DNA from: Asterionellopsis glacialis
Lineage: Eukaryota; Bacillariophyta; Plagiogrammaphyceae; Rhaphoneidales; Asterionellopsidaceae
Reading direction: 5' to 3'
NCBI GenBank assembly: GCA_014885115.2
Contig: WKLE02002258.1
Coordinates: 1-38,496 of the forward strand
DNA: 38,496 bases
The translations under genes and the position numbers were made by a program. How positions within the stretch are numbered: position 1 is the first letter of the stretch; each line of letters starts with the position of its first letter. This document shows, piece by piece, positions 30,773 to 38,496 of the stretch. The notes beneath the pieces are model-generated. The model made no database searches. It was not told the DNA's origin and saw nothing but the letters and a program-made list of their open reading frames with translations.

Positions 30773-31895
30773 TTCACTCTTACAACTTTTTTACTTTTAG
30801 GAGAGATATCTGAAATCTGAAGATGTGTTCTACTTTCCTAGCAATGTTGCCTCTTAACTTAGAATATCACCAAAAAAAATAAGACGAGGCAACCTAACTA
30901 TATATTTATTATCTCCTTCACCAACACTGCTGTAGTACTGAATATATTGTTTTTAAATGAAAGGTGAATCATGGGGACCCTGCTGCTGGCTACTACTAGC
31001 AAAAAGAGACAGATTCTTTACCAGCAGTATCACAAAACCAAGTACTGAAATATTCTTCTATGATTAGTATCTACGGTAATACTTCCCTTTTCAACTCTCT
31101 CACTTATATGGAAAAGAAAGTTTTCATCTGATTTATTATACATGCTTTCATTTACATGGAAAAGTAAATCTTCCCAGTCCGGAAAGCTCCATAGACAAGA
31201 TTAGCTGTGTAAATCATAGAAAGAGGCACATAGAAATACACAATGATAAAGACAGGTGATTGCTTGTCTTGTCAACTTCCCCACCCCCATGAAAATGGGG
31301 AATCATTAGGAATATTGTATACTCCAGAAATATTTTTTTGTTAGCCTTATACCACTTTCTTAGTGTTCTTTGAGCATAAATACATTCAATTATATGGAAG
31401 TCATATCCAATTTTAAAGTTAATTGAAATCTTGATGAATAAAAGAGAGAAACAATGATCAATAGTACAATAAACAAATATGAGAGTTTACAACAAATACT
31501 ATACACCACCAAATATATTAAATCTTCTCCAATGTGTGTGTAAGAAAAGAACATGATGGCATTGCAAACAGCAGCAGTAATAGCAATTCCACCAACAAAG
31601 AGGATCATACAGTATAAAAGAGTAAGAAGAGACAAAAAATTCTACCCACCATCATGAAAAAAAATTATTCAAAGATCGGCACACATAAAATTATAATAGT
31701 CTAGGTGGAGAAGAGGACCTAGAAGAAAACCCAATAGGGCCAAAAATTCTACACAACCTGCCAAAATTTTGAATGTTTGGACATCTTATTTCATTGTTTG
31801 TTATTGTGGTTCTTTGTTGTTCACCTTGCTAGGGTTATTGCAGATTTTTGTTTGATTGCGTTTGTTGTTAGTTTTGTAATTATCTGATTGGTGTC

Positions 31896-32010
31896 TGGCA
31901 GGCATGGTCAGTTGACTTGCGTTCACCTGTATGCCTGCCAAAAAAAGGACCCGATGCAAGATCCTAGAGTTAGTCCTCTAGGACCCAGAATTGGTCTTAG
32001 ATATTGCATC
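31896..32010. other. Cluster of inverted repeats, possible structured RNA
   Basis: TGGCAGGCAT (31896-31905) pairs with ATGCCTGCCA (31931-31940). Next, GATGCAA (31953-31959) and TTGCATC (32004-32010) enclose TCCTAGAG (31962-31969) paired with CTCTAGGA (31976-31983). The enclosed CTAGGACC can alternatively pair, with one mismatch, with GGTCTTAG further on. The segment is less AT-rich than its surroundings. It could be a small non-coding RNA, a foldback element or a recombination scar. No known RNA family was recognised. Confidence 0.35.
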
Positions 32011-33477
32011 AGGGTATTGTTTTAAAGTATGATGCAGGTGGTGAAAGAAAGTGAGAAGCAGGTAACAACAACAACAATTCAAAATAAAAAACAGCAAGAA
32101 ACTTAGAGTAGAAACAAAAGTATACAGCCAGAGCTGTACTCTCTATCATACTACTCTGTATAAGACTTGTGTCAGACTATCTGGGGTGTATTTATGAGTT
32201 TCAAATATATAAACTTATCTTTAGTAAAGCTCCATAATCATTAAAGAGAGGATTTGCCTTTTCTTGTTCCTCTTCTTCTATATAGCTCGACATACATTAA
32301 ATATTCTAAAACATTGTATCTTCCTCTTCCTCCACTATAGCAGGAGTGAACAGTTGGTTACATGGATTATTTAAACAGTTCTGGTAGTACACAATAAACC
32401 AGGGTTTATCTGATAGCTTGAGATGATTAGCCAAAGATCATTCCAAAGAATGTGTTAAAGCAACAGACTACTATAACAAGGATTATCAACTTATGTTTTC
32501 TTCTTCACTTCCAAACTCCCAGCAAACAGCAAACTCCCAGCTCTATTTTCTCTTTGGCTCATTGGTTATTGTCATAGTCTTTCTTTGTATAGATTATTGG
32601 CAAAAGCTCTTCATGATGTGTATGGATATACTGTAAAATTCTGATCCTCAAACAAGGACCATCAACCTCAATTGACACTAAATGCTTTACTATATGACTT
32701 TGTTATTAAATCAAATCACATTCAAGGTGGATGGAGTATTCTATAAAGATGAAGATGTGTATAAAATATTCATAGACATGATATCAGCACAGAAGAGACT
32801 GAAGTAAAACTTCAAAAACTATGACACCAAGTAAGTAAGAATAGCACAAAATCAGTTATAACCATAACTTGATTCTACCAACCTGCCAACCAAGAATAAA
32901 CAGTGAAGCTAGTTTGTTATATATCACTACAGGATTATCAATGTATAAATACCTATATGAATGATATAAAAAATCCAGTAAGGCAAGTAATGCAAACAAA
33001 GGAAACACAACCTATCCTCTACTGGCATTGCACGAAGCTACTAATAGGTGGTGCTCTGATATTCTAAAAAATATCTAGAATTGAAGTCTCGCAAAACCTG
33101 CTTTGATAGGCTAGCCGAAAGCACAAAAGATAAAAAGTTACTATTCATATACTAATGCTCCGACTACCTGTAGAACGAGAAAGAAAGGAATACTTTGCAA
33201 GTGATAAAATAGACGAAAAAAAAACGCAAAAAAGTCTTTTGTTGGCTAGGTCCTATAAGGAAATCAAATTCTATCGTGGTCTAACCGATACCTCAACTAC
33301 TACCTAGAGAACCAAAATTGTATCAGCACTACGATTTTTCGAAACAAATCAAAGTCAATTAAACCTGTTGAAAGCTATAGATCATTTCCCGAACAAATCA
33401 TTCACCACAAGCAGTAGGCGTCTTCTCTCCCCCCCAACTTATCCCTTCTCTTCATTCTCCATCTCTTCTCTCGCTCT

Positions 33478-33945
33478 CTAGGCTTCATCAGGTGTTTTAC
33501 AAACCATTGAATCAACAGCATGAACCGTATTCGATTGAAGTTCTTCCCAAATAGCCTTGTATACGAGTTGTTGTCGTTGTACAGGGCGTTTGCCCGCAAA
33601 TTCATCAGATACAACTTCAATAGAAATGTGCGATCCATTCGGATCGTCGTAGGCACCAGAAACCTTGACATTGTCGGTACTTAGGGCCGCTTTGATTTTA
33701 TCAGTGCAAACATCTACTACAGATGTCTCTGGAACATCATCACTAGATGACATGAAACGTGATAATGATGGTGATTGTCCAGTAATTCTCGTAAATCGAG
33801 ATGCTACAACATTATTTGTTGTGGACGTTGTTGTTGTCCTAGTCACCAAGGGGACGGAACGAGCCGAAAAGGAACGAACTACAGATGAAAGCATAGTTGC
33901 GAGTAAAAGCTGAAAGAAGAAGGCTTTTATACTGATGGATGTCAT
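33478..33945 (-). CDS. BolA-family protein, probably plastid-targeted
   Basis: 155 residues from the ATG at 33945. A hydrophobic leader (IKAFFFQLLLATMLSSVVRS) ends at FSAR, the Phe+1 of diatom plastid import, followed by a Thr/Ser/Arg-rich transit stretch. The BolA domain (about 75-152) shows VSGAYDDPNGSHISIEVVS, then DEFAGKRPVQRQQLVYKAIW and NTVHAVDSMVCKTPDEA. BolA proteins pair with monothiol glutaredoxins and hold or transfer [2Fe-2S] clusters; plant plastids have several. The C-terminal invariant His is kept (VHAV), but the usual R-H-R/Q before LVY reads RQQ. The gene is divergent from the repeat-protein gene at 34472, with 526 bp between, so the two may share a promoter region. Confidence 0.88.
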   Translation of the reverse strand: MTSISIKAFFFQLLLATMLSSVVRSFSARSVPLVTRTTTTSTTNNVVASRFTRITGQSPSLSRFMSSSDDVPETSVVDVCTDKIKAALSTDNVKVSGAYDDPNGSHISIEVVSDEFAGKRPVQRQQLVYKAIWEELQSNTVHAVDSMVCKTPDEA

Positions 33946-34471
33946 TTGGTTTTACTACGAACTTAGTCTTTGAAGCGCTCTCTCAACTTGAGAGATTGCA
34001 GTCGAGCTATTTCTTGACACAACAAAATAATGTGCAACGAGCAACGACACAAGAAAGAGGGAACGAAGCCAACGATGGGACAGAACAAGCAAGAAAGATA
34101 TGAGACATCTCTGCCTCAGAACCATAGCCATGATAGAAGACCGCTAGCGGATGGATGTACGTAATTGTACGACGCTAGGATGACGTATTCAATATCACTC
34201 ACGATCGTTACAAGGTTGTCAAGACGAGTGTGCGAGAGTGAGGGAAAACATCTAACGGCCTGTCAAATTTTTTTCAGAATTTCGATTTCGATCGTCGCGA
34301 CATCACAACAAGATGACCCAGTGACGGTAAAAAAGAACAATACAGCAAGCAACAAGCTCAAGTTAGAATTGAAGAGAAGACAGCACCCGAACTAGTTGCG
34401 AGACCTTTTGGTTATCTTCCGCAAACGAAATAGCAACAAAGATATCAAACTGAATTGCTTAGTAATTAATA
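33946..34471. promoter_or_regulatory. Shared upstream region of divergent BolA and repeat-protein genes
   Basis: 526 bases between two divergent start codons. It contains GTACGTAATTGTAC near 34156-34170 and a TTTTTTTCAG tract at about 34268-34277, which could be a splice acceptor for an untranslated leader of the plus-strand gene. The ORF at 34165-34395 has no protein features. No core promoter element can be assigned. Confidence 0.4.
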
Positions 34472-35839
34472 ATGCTGAAAAGTGCAGCAAAACTACAAAA
34501 TAGGATCATCATTGGATTGTCTTTGCCGAGGACGAGTAGATCTCTACGGTGTGCCGCAGCATGCCATACTTTTGTGGATGAATCATATCATGTCAGTAGT
34601 AGTACTAGCTTTTTTCTGGTCAAGTCTATCAATTCATCATGGTCAAGTCGTCATACCAAATTCTCCACCGCTGCCTTACCGACTGTTGAACACGAAGAAG
34701 GACAAGACTCCAACAAGAGTATAGTTCGGCGTCAGTTGCGAAATGAACGATGGCTAAAAGTTTATCAGAGATATAAGGAAGTCATGTCAAGTGACGAAGA
34801 AAAGTCAAATTTAACCCCGAAGGAAGAAACGAAATTACGAAATTGGATCAGTAACCAAAAAAGAATGTATCATAAACGTCAAGAAGGAATCAAGGTTCCA
34901 TTAACAGACGAACGAATTGAATTGTTGGAGCAAATCGGTTTTGATTGGAATCATCTCCTTCGAGAATGGGAAGAAACTTTCGAACAGCTTGAAGAATTTG
35001 TAAGGAAGAATGGACATGCAAACGTTACTCAAGAGGATGACCAACGACTGGTCACGTGGGTTTATAAACAAAGATTCAGCTATAAGCTCTACCAAGATAA
35101 TAAACCCACCGAGATAAATGAGGAACGGATTAAAAAGCTAGAAGAACTTGGTTTCATTTGGGATATGTTTCAAGATTCATGGGAAAGTCATTACGACGAA
35201 CTCAAACGCTACTTTGAAAAAGAGGGACACACGAACTTGCCGGATCTGACGAAATCAGAATTGGGGAGATGGGTGCATACACAACGCCGTTTTGAAAAAC
35301 TGCGACAAGAAGGCAAAGCATCTTCGATGACAGATGAAAGAAAGGCACGACTGGATGAACTTAACTTTGTATGGGATGCGCATGAAGCTCAATGGCAAAG
35401 TCGGTACAAGGAACTCTGCGATTATCAAAAGACGTTTGGTGATTGTTTGGTTCCGAAATCGTGGGCGCCGAATGTTGAACTCGCCAATTGGGTTGATTCT
35501 CAACGGTACCGACACAAGAAATGGAAAGACGGGGATGCTGACTTTTACACAGTTGAGCGAGAGGCTTTATTGGACAAAATTGGGTTTGCATGGAATGCAC
35601 ATGATGCTCAATGGGAACGTCGATACGCCGAACTGGAAGCCTTCATAGAAGTGAATGGTGTGGGATCTTACCCTACACCACGGGCTGACCGGTCACTCAA
35701 TAACTGGGTGAGGACTCAACAAAAACATCACAGAAACCTGATGGCTGGAGCGAAGACGTCTCTTACAAAGGAACGCATCGACAAGCTTAATAAACTGGGA
35801 TTTCGCTGGGAAAGTTCTCGCATAAAAAAGAAAGCGTAA
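34472..35839 (+). CDS. Helicase-associated-domain repeat protein, five repeats, possibly mitochondrial
   Basis: 455 residues in one exon from the ATG at 34472. From residue 91 to about 447 there are five tandem repeats of 68-70 residues. Each has W at the start (NERWLKVYQRY, REWEETFEQL, DSWESHYDEL, AQWQSRYKEL, AQWERRYAEL), a central L-x-x-WV-x-x-QR, and an ending x-ER-x-x-L-x-x-x-GF-x-W. This is the helicase-associated domain (HA), seen at the ends of some bacterial helicases and multiplied in stand-alone diatom proteins. There is no helicase core here. The fold is thought to be helical and to bind nucleic acid, but the role is unknown. The N-terminus (MLKSAAKLQNRIIIGLSLPRTSRSLR) is basic, amphipathic and free of acidic residues, which suits a mitochondrial presequence. 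Confidence 0.85.
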   Translation: MLKSAAKLQNRIIIGLSLPRTSRSLRCAAACHTFVDESYHVSSSTSFFLVKSINSSWSSRHTKFSTAALPTVEHEEGQDSNKSIVRRQLRNERWLKVYQRYKEVMSSDEEKSNLTPKEETKLRNWISNQKRMYHKRQEGIKVPLTDERIELLEQIGFDWNHLLREWEETFEQLEEFVRKNGHANVTQEDDQRLVTWVYKQRFSYKLYQDNKPTEINEERIKKLEELGFIWDMFQDSWESHYDELKRYFEKEGHTNLPDLTKSELGRWVHTQRRFEKLRQEGKASSMTDERKARLDELNFVWDAHEAQWQSRYKELCDYQKTFGDCLVPKSWAPNVELANWVDSQRYRHKKWKDGDADFYTVEREALLDKIGFAWNAHDAQWERRYAELEAFIEVNGVGSYPTPRADRSLNNWVRTQQKHHRNLMAGAKTSLTKERIDKLNKLGFRWESSRIKKKA

Positions 35840-36100
35840 GCATTTGCCTGATGTACAACTGCCGGTAAAATTGAAAATCCAGAAAGAATTGACTGTTGGA
35901 TTATACAACAGTGTGACGAGAAAGAAAATAACGACACGCCCGGTGAGCTCAACATCGAACAAGAGAAAGTCTTTGGCAGCATCCTACAAAGAACAATAAC
36001 AACAATACATGATTCGTAAAAAGTGTAACACATTAAAGTAGTCAATTGTATTGATTTGTCTAATATAATTAATCATTGTTTGGATGGTAAGTGCTTGTTG
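35840..36100. other. 3' spacer
   Basis: AT-rich sequence after the repeat-protein stop, likely its 3' end region. The two minus-strand ORFs here (35693-36045) are mostly shadows of the upstream coding exon. Confidence 0.5.
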
Positions 36101-36465
36101 TTATTGCTGCTGCTTCTGCCTGGCTACTGCTGTGGAGTTTATGGTAGACATTGTTGAACCCATCGCAACCTGTCGATTGGACATGATAAGTTGATCTAAT
36201 CGATTTAACATTTTCATGACGGCAAGTGGATCAAACAAGATTGGACTTGACTACTCAATAATGACGAGAAAACATAAGCAATGGCTGAGTAGGCCGTGTT
36301 GCTAAGGTATACAGCTTTTTACTCGGAAAGAAAGCTTCTGGTATGCACCAAAGAGGTGGTTGGTAAATTTTAGATGTAGCCACATTAAACCCCAAGGCAG
36401 CAAATGCTATACTCTCCATGTATTTGAAGGGTGCGCACAATAACAAATCTCTATGCATCATTGGT
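36101..36465 (-). CDS. Two coding-like fragments, possible exons of an unidentified small gene
   Basis: On the minus strand, a strong acceptor (TTTTTAATCTGAACAG at about 36482-36467) is followed by an ORF reading PMMHRDLLLCAPFKYMESIA..ATSKIYQPPLWCIPEAFF and ending at 36255. Just beyond it, after a TAG that could be another acceptor, a second frame (36250-36101) reads SPILFDPLAVMKMLNRLDQL and ends RQKQQQ. Both stretches have balanced, protein-like composition and sit only a few bases apart, so they may be adjacent exons or one gene with a frameshift. No upstream exon or family could be identified. Confidence 0.3.
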
Positions 36466-36775
36466 GCTGTTCAGATTAAAAACAAGTGATGAAGAATAAC
36501 ACAAATAGATACTTTACGTATGCATACAACTAATAAATCTTACTTTGTGGTCTTGTATATTGTTGTTTTCAAAGGGAAAAACAAACAAAAATAAAAGATT
36601 CAGTACTGATATGAATACATCATTATTAAAACATTGATATTTCCTGACTTTCAGCATTCAGCTCCATTGTAAAACACATGACGCGACTATGTATTTTAAA
36701 GGGCAAGTATCGTGATGGTATTCAACCTAAGTCCTAGATGCCTGTGTATTAGTGCACCATGCAGGAAGAACCGAA
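36466..36775. other. Spacer downstream of the 5'-nucleotidase gene
   Basis: About 310 AT-rich bases, probably holding the 3' untranslated region of the nucleotidase gene. A GTAAGA donor-like site on the minus strand near 36543 could pair with the acceptor at 36467, but the upstream exon would soon meet a stop. Confidence 0.4.
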
Positions 36776-38496
36776 CTAGAATGCAAATACATTGCTAGAA
36801 CCAAATAAAAATGCTTGAGTAGAATATTCTTCAGTAGGGAGGTCTTCAATCGTTCCAATATCCGAAACATAGTCAACAAATGATTGACCATACTCCAAAT
36901 AAGTGTCAGTTACCAAATCTCCCTCAATACTCCCAAATGTAAGGTATCCATCACGGCCAGCAGCTACAAAGCTGTTTGATACAACAATGTAAGTTGCCTC
37001 GAGATCAATTGCAGTCCAAGATCCTTCCAAACGAGGATTGATCTCAACATTACTGAGACGATTGCCAAACCCTTGATTGGCATCAACCGTGTAACGGATA
37101 CCAGAAGAGTAAGGATAGGCACCGGTGGAACCGTTATAGGGATAAGCGTCGGATGAAACGTCACCAAAAGCACTATCCAAGGCTTCTTCCAACACTTGAA
37201 TAATTTGAGCTCCTGTCATTTTCAATGTCACCAAAGTGTTGGCAAATGGAAGCATTTCGAACGCTGACGCAATGGTATAATCACCGGCTTGAATATCCCT
37301 TCTACATCCACCTGCATTCTGAATGGCGATGTCAGCTTCGAAAGTTTGTGCTAAAAAGGCCTTGGCGACAACATTGCACGCCCCACCACCCTGAGCGGCG
37401 GTTATAGTGGCATCACAAATTGCACTACGACCCTGACCAGGAATACGTTCATAACAAATAGATTCGGGAACAGTTGCAATGATTTGTTGGCTTAACTCAT
37501 CTGTCTGGTCTTTGTAGAATTGCAAAGCACTTAGAGTATCAGCATCCTCGTCGACAGCAACAAAGGCACCGCCAAAACCTTCCAGGTACGATACTACAGC
37601 AGCTGCATTATCTGCATCTAGTTCAGGATCAAACTTGACTGGATCAATAGGAAATACAGTTTGACCGATGCATGACAATACATTACCATCGGAATCAAAC
37701 ATAACATCCAATTTACCAACGCCATGACCATACTCCCAAGCTTGCACAACACAAACCGTACGGCCATCAGCCGCAGTATGGGTAGTGGGGTATTTTCCTT
37801 GAGGCATACCAATAGGTTCTAAATTATCTTCGTCTCCTAGAAGTGAATGAGAATCGCCTCCGACCACAACATCGACACCCTCAATCTCAGCCATCCATTC
37901 AATATCGTTCTGGTAACCAATGTGAGTCAATAAAACAATCTTGTTTACACCCATACCTTCGAGTTCCTTAACTTGGGTAGTGGCAGTTTCTACTTCATCT
38001 AACAAGATAGTACCCTCGTCAGGTGAGGAGGAGAACATGGTTTTGTTGCGGATGTCAATACCAATGATACCCACCTGCTCACCATTCTCAAGGGTTTTGA
38101 TCGTGTAGGCTGACAAGGAGCTATCATCCTGCAAATCAAGCAAGGGCGAATCGCTTCCAGGAACAACATTGGCAGCAAGGACAGGAGTATCAGGACAGGT
38201 TGTACTTGAACGTAATTCTTTGATGAAATCAGCCAGAGAGGCATCACCACCATCAAATTCATGATTACCAAGAGCGAAAGCGTCAAAGCAGATCATGTTC
38301 ATGAGGTTAGCGTCGGCCTTACCCTCGAAAAAAGTGTACATTAGAGTTCCTACAAGGGCATCCCCAGCATGAAGCTTGATGACATCATGGCCCATGTCTT
38401 TTGCTTCGGACTGAAGATTTTTGATGAGTGACACAATACGAGGGAATCCTCCGTATAAAACATCAACCTCCTCGGCGTCACCGAGAGTGCCTTCCG
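36776..38496 (-). CDS. 5'-nucleotidase/UshA-family metallophosphoesterase, 5' end cut by the window edge
   Basis: 572 residues are visible; the frame is open through the right edge (GDAEEVDVLYGGFPRIVSL). Using the GTG at 38434 as a start would be wrong, because GGFPRIVSLI is a conserved internal segment. The metallophosphatase half shows LHAGDAL, FDAFALGNHEFDGGD, VLLTHIGYQNDIEW and VVVGGDSHSLLG; the last reads GGDSHS where the family usually has GGHSH. The C-terminal 5'-nucleotidase domain shows NAGGCRRDIQAGDYTIASAF, then LPFANTLVTLKMTGAQI and a substrate-stacking region with YPYSSGIRYTVD. Such enzymes are usually secreted or surface-bound and release phosphate from nucleotides, letting phytoplankton use dissolved organic phosphorus. 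The leader is outside the window. No GPI-type hydrophobic tail is present (it ends SSNVFAF). Confidence 0.9.
   Translation of the reverse strand, partial: EGTLGDAEEVDVLYGGFPRIVSLIKNLQSEAKDMGHDVIKLHAGDALVGTLMYTFFEGKADANLMNMICFDAFALGNHEFDGGDASLADFIKELRSSTTCPDTPVLAANVVPGSDSPLLDLQDDSSLSAYTIKTLENGEQVGIIGIDIRNKTMFSSSPDEGTILLDEVETATTQVKELEGMGVNKIVLLTHIGYQNDIEWMAEIEGVDVVVGGDSHSLLGDEDNLEPIGMPQGKYPTTHTAADGRTVCVVQAWEYGHGVGKLDVMFDSDGNVLSCIGQTVFPIDPVKFDPELDADNAAAVVSYLEGFGGAFVAVDEDADTLSALQFYKDQTDELSQQIIATVPESICYERIPGQGRSAICDATITAAQGGGACNVVAKAFLAQTFEADIAIQNAGGCRRDIQAGDYTIASAFEMLPFANTLVTLKMTGAQIIQVLEEALDSAFGDVSSDAYPYNGSTGAYPYSSGIRYTVDANQGFGNRLSNVEINPRLEGSWTAIDLEATYIVVSNSFVAAGRDGYLTFGSIEGDLVTDTYLEYGQSFVDYVSDIGTIEDLPTEEYSTQAFLFGSSNVFAF

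Larger units (their letters stand above)
27001..33477. other. Long AT-rich, gene-poor tract with diverged repeats
   Basis: About 6.5 kb without a supported gene. The contents are a degenerate long-period repeat (27960-29560), a hexanucleotide array (30560-30772), a hairpin cluster (31896-32010) and otherwise AT-rich sequence with stops in all frames. Small hydrophobic ORFs on the minus strand (27544-27266, 31635-31390) could be remnants of membrane or transposon proteins, but show no family signature. I found no transposase, reverse transcriptase, long terminal repeat or tRNA-like fold by eye. Confidence 0.6.

Noticed and set aside
30487..30777. 96-residue Ser-Tyr/Asn-Tyr repeat ORF on the minus strand
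   Set aside because: It exists only because the hexanucleotide array lacks stops in that frame. No leader, domain or coding flank supports it.
31390..31635. 81-residue hydrophobic ORF with two membrane-like segments
   Set aside because: It has no ATG (TTG start), AT-rich DNA readily gives hydrophobic translations, and no family signature is seen.
1..38496. CRISPR array, prokaryotic operon, phage or bacterial insertion sequence
   Set aside because: The spliced genes and plastid leaders are eukaryotic. No regularly spaced identical repeats or transposase signatures were found.

Overview
This is nuclear DNA from a photosynthetic stramenopile, almost certainly a diatom. Four predicted proteins open with a signal peptide followed directly by a phenylalanine (FVPT, FGIA, FVSPS, FSAR), the 'ASAFAP-type' mark of import into a red-type complex plastid. 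Other pointers are short GT-AG introns, Gln-rich nuclear proteins, a five-repeat helicase-associated-domain protein and a broken DUF6824 gene, a family typical of diatoms. The species cannot be told from the sequence alone.

Layout. 1-1811: sparse spacer, with a possible clipped gene start at the left edge. 1812-3389 (+): tandem flavin-reductase-like protein. 4350-5571 (+, one intron): TrmB-type tRNA (guanine-N7) methyltransferase with a plastid leader. 5843-6127 (-): short ORF ending in what looks like the start of a response-regulator receiver domain. 7706-6223 (-, one intron): plastid-type SOUL heme-binding protein. About 8239-8850 (-): frameshifted DUF6824 relic. 8900-11714: AT-rich and gene-poor. 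11715-14349 (+, three exons): PB1-ZZ-UIM-LIR-UBA protein, built like a p62/SQSTM1 selective autophagy receptor. 15376-16683 (+): plastid-type prolyl-4-hydroxylase-like dioxygenase. 22341-16873 (-): Brahma/SNF2 chromatin-remodelling ATPase. 23500-24714 (+): PfkB sugar(-phosphate) kinase. 26106-24967 (-): secreted or vacuolar gamma-glutamyl hydrolase. About 26164-27000 (-): doubtful Pro/Gly-rich gene with a homopolymer frameshift. 27001-33477: long AT-rich tract with a degenerate long-period repeat, a 213-bp hexanucleotide array and a hairpin cluster. 33945-33478 (-): plastid-type BolA. 34472-35839 (+): helicase-associated-domain repeat protein. 36101-36465 (-): two coding-like fragments. 38496-36776 (-): 5'-nucleotidase, cut by the right edge.

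The genes are housekeeping genes in mixed orientation, with no operon logic. Plastid function is the commonest theme: tRNA modification, heme or tetrapyrrole binding, 2-oxoglutarate hydroxylation, and BolA (Fe-S or redox). The most notable gene is the autophagy-receptor-like protein. It keeps both charged faces of PB1, a ZZ finger, a W-x-x-V LIR candidate and a UBA, and adds a UIM-like helix. The two AT-rich tracts look like diverged repeats and dead genes rather than a hidden system. All ORF, motif and splice calls were made by eye; no database search was possible.
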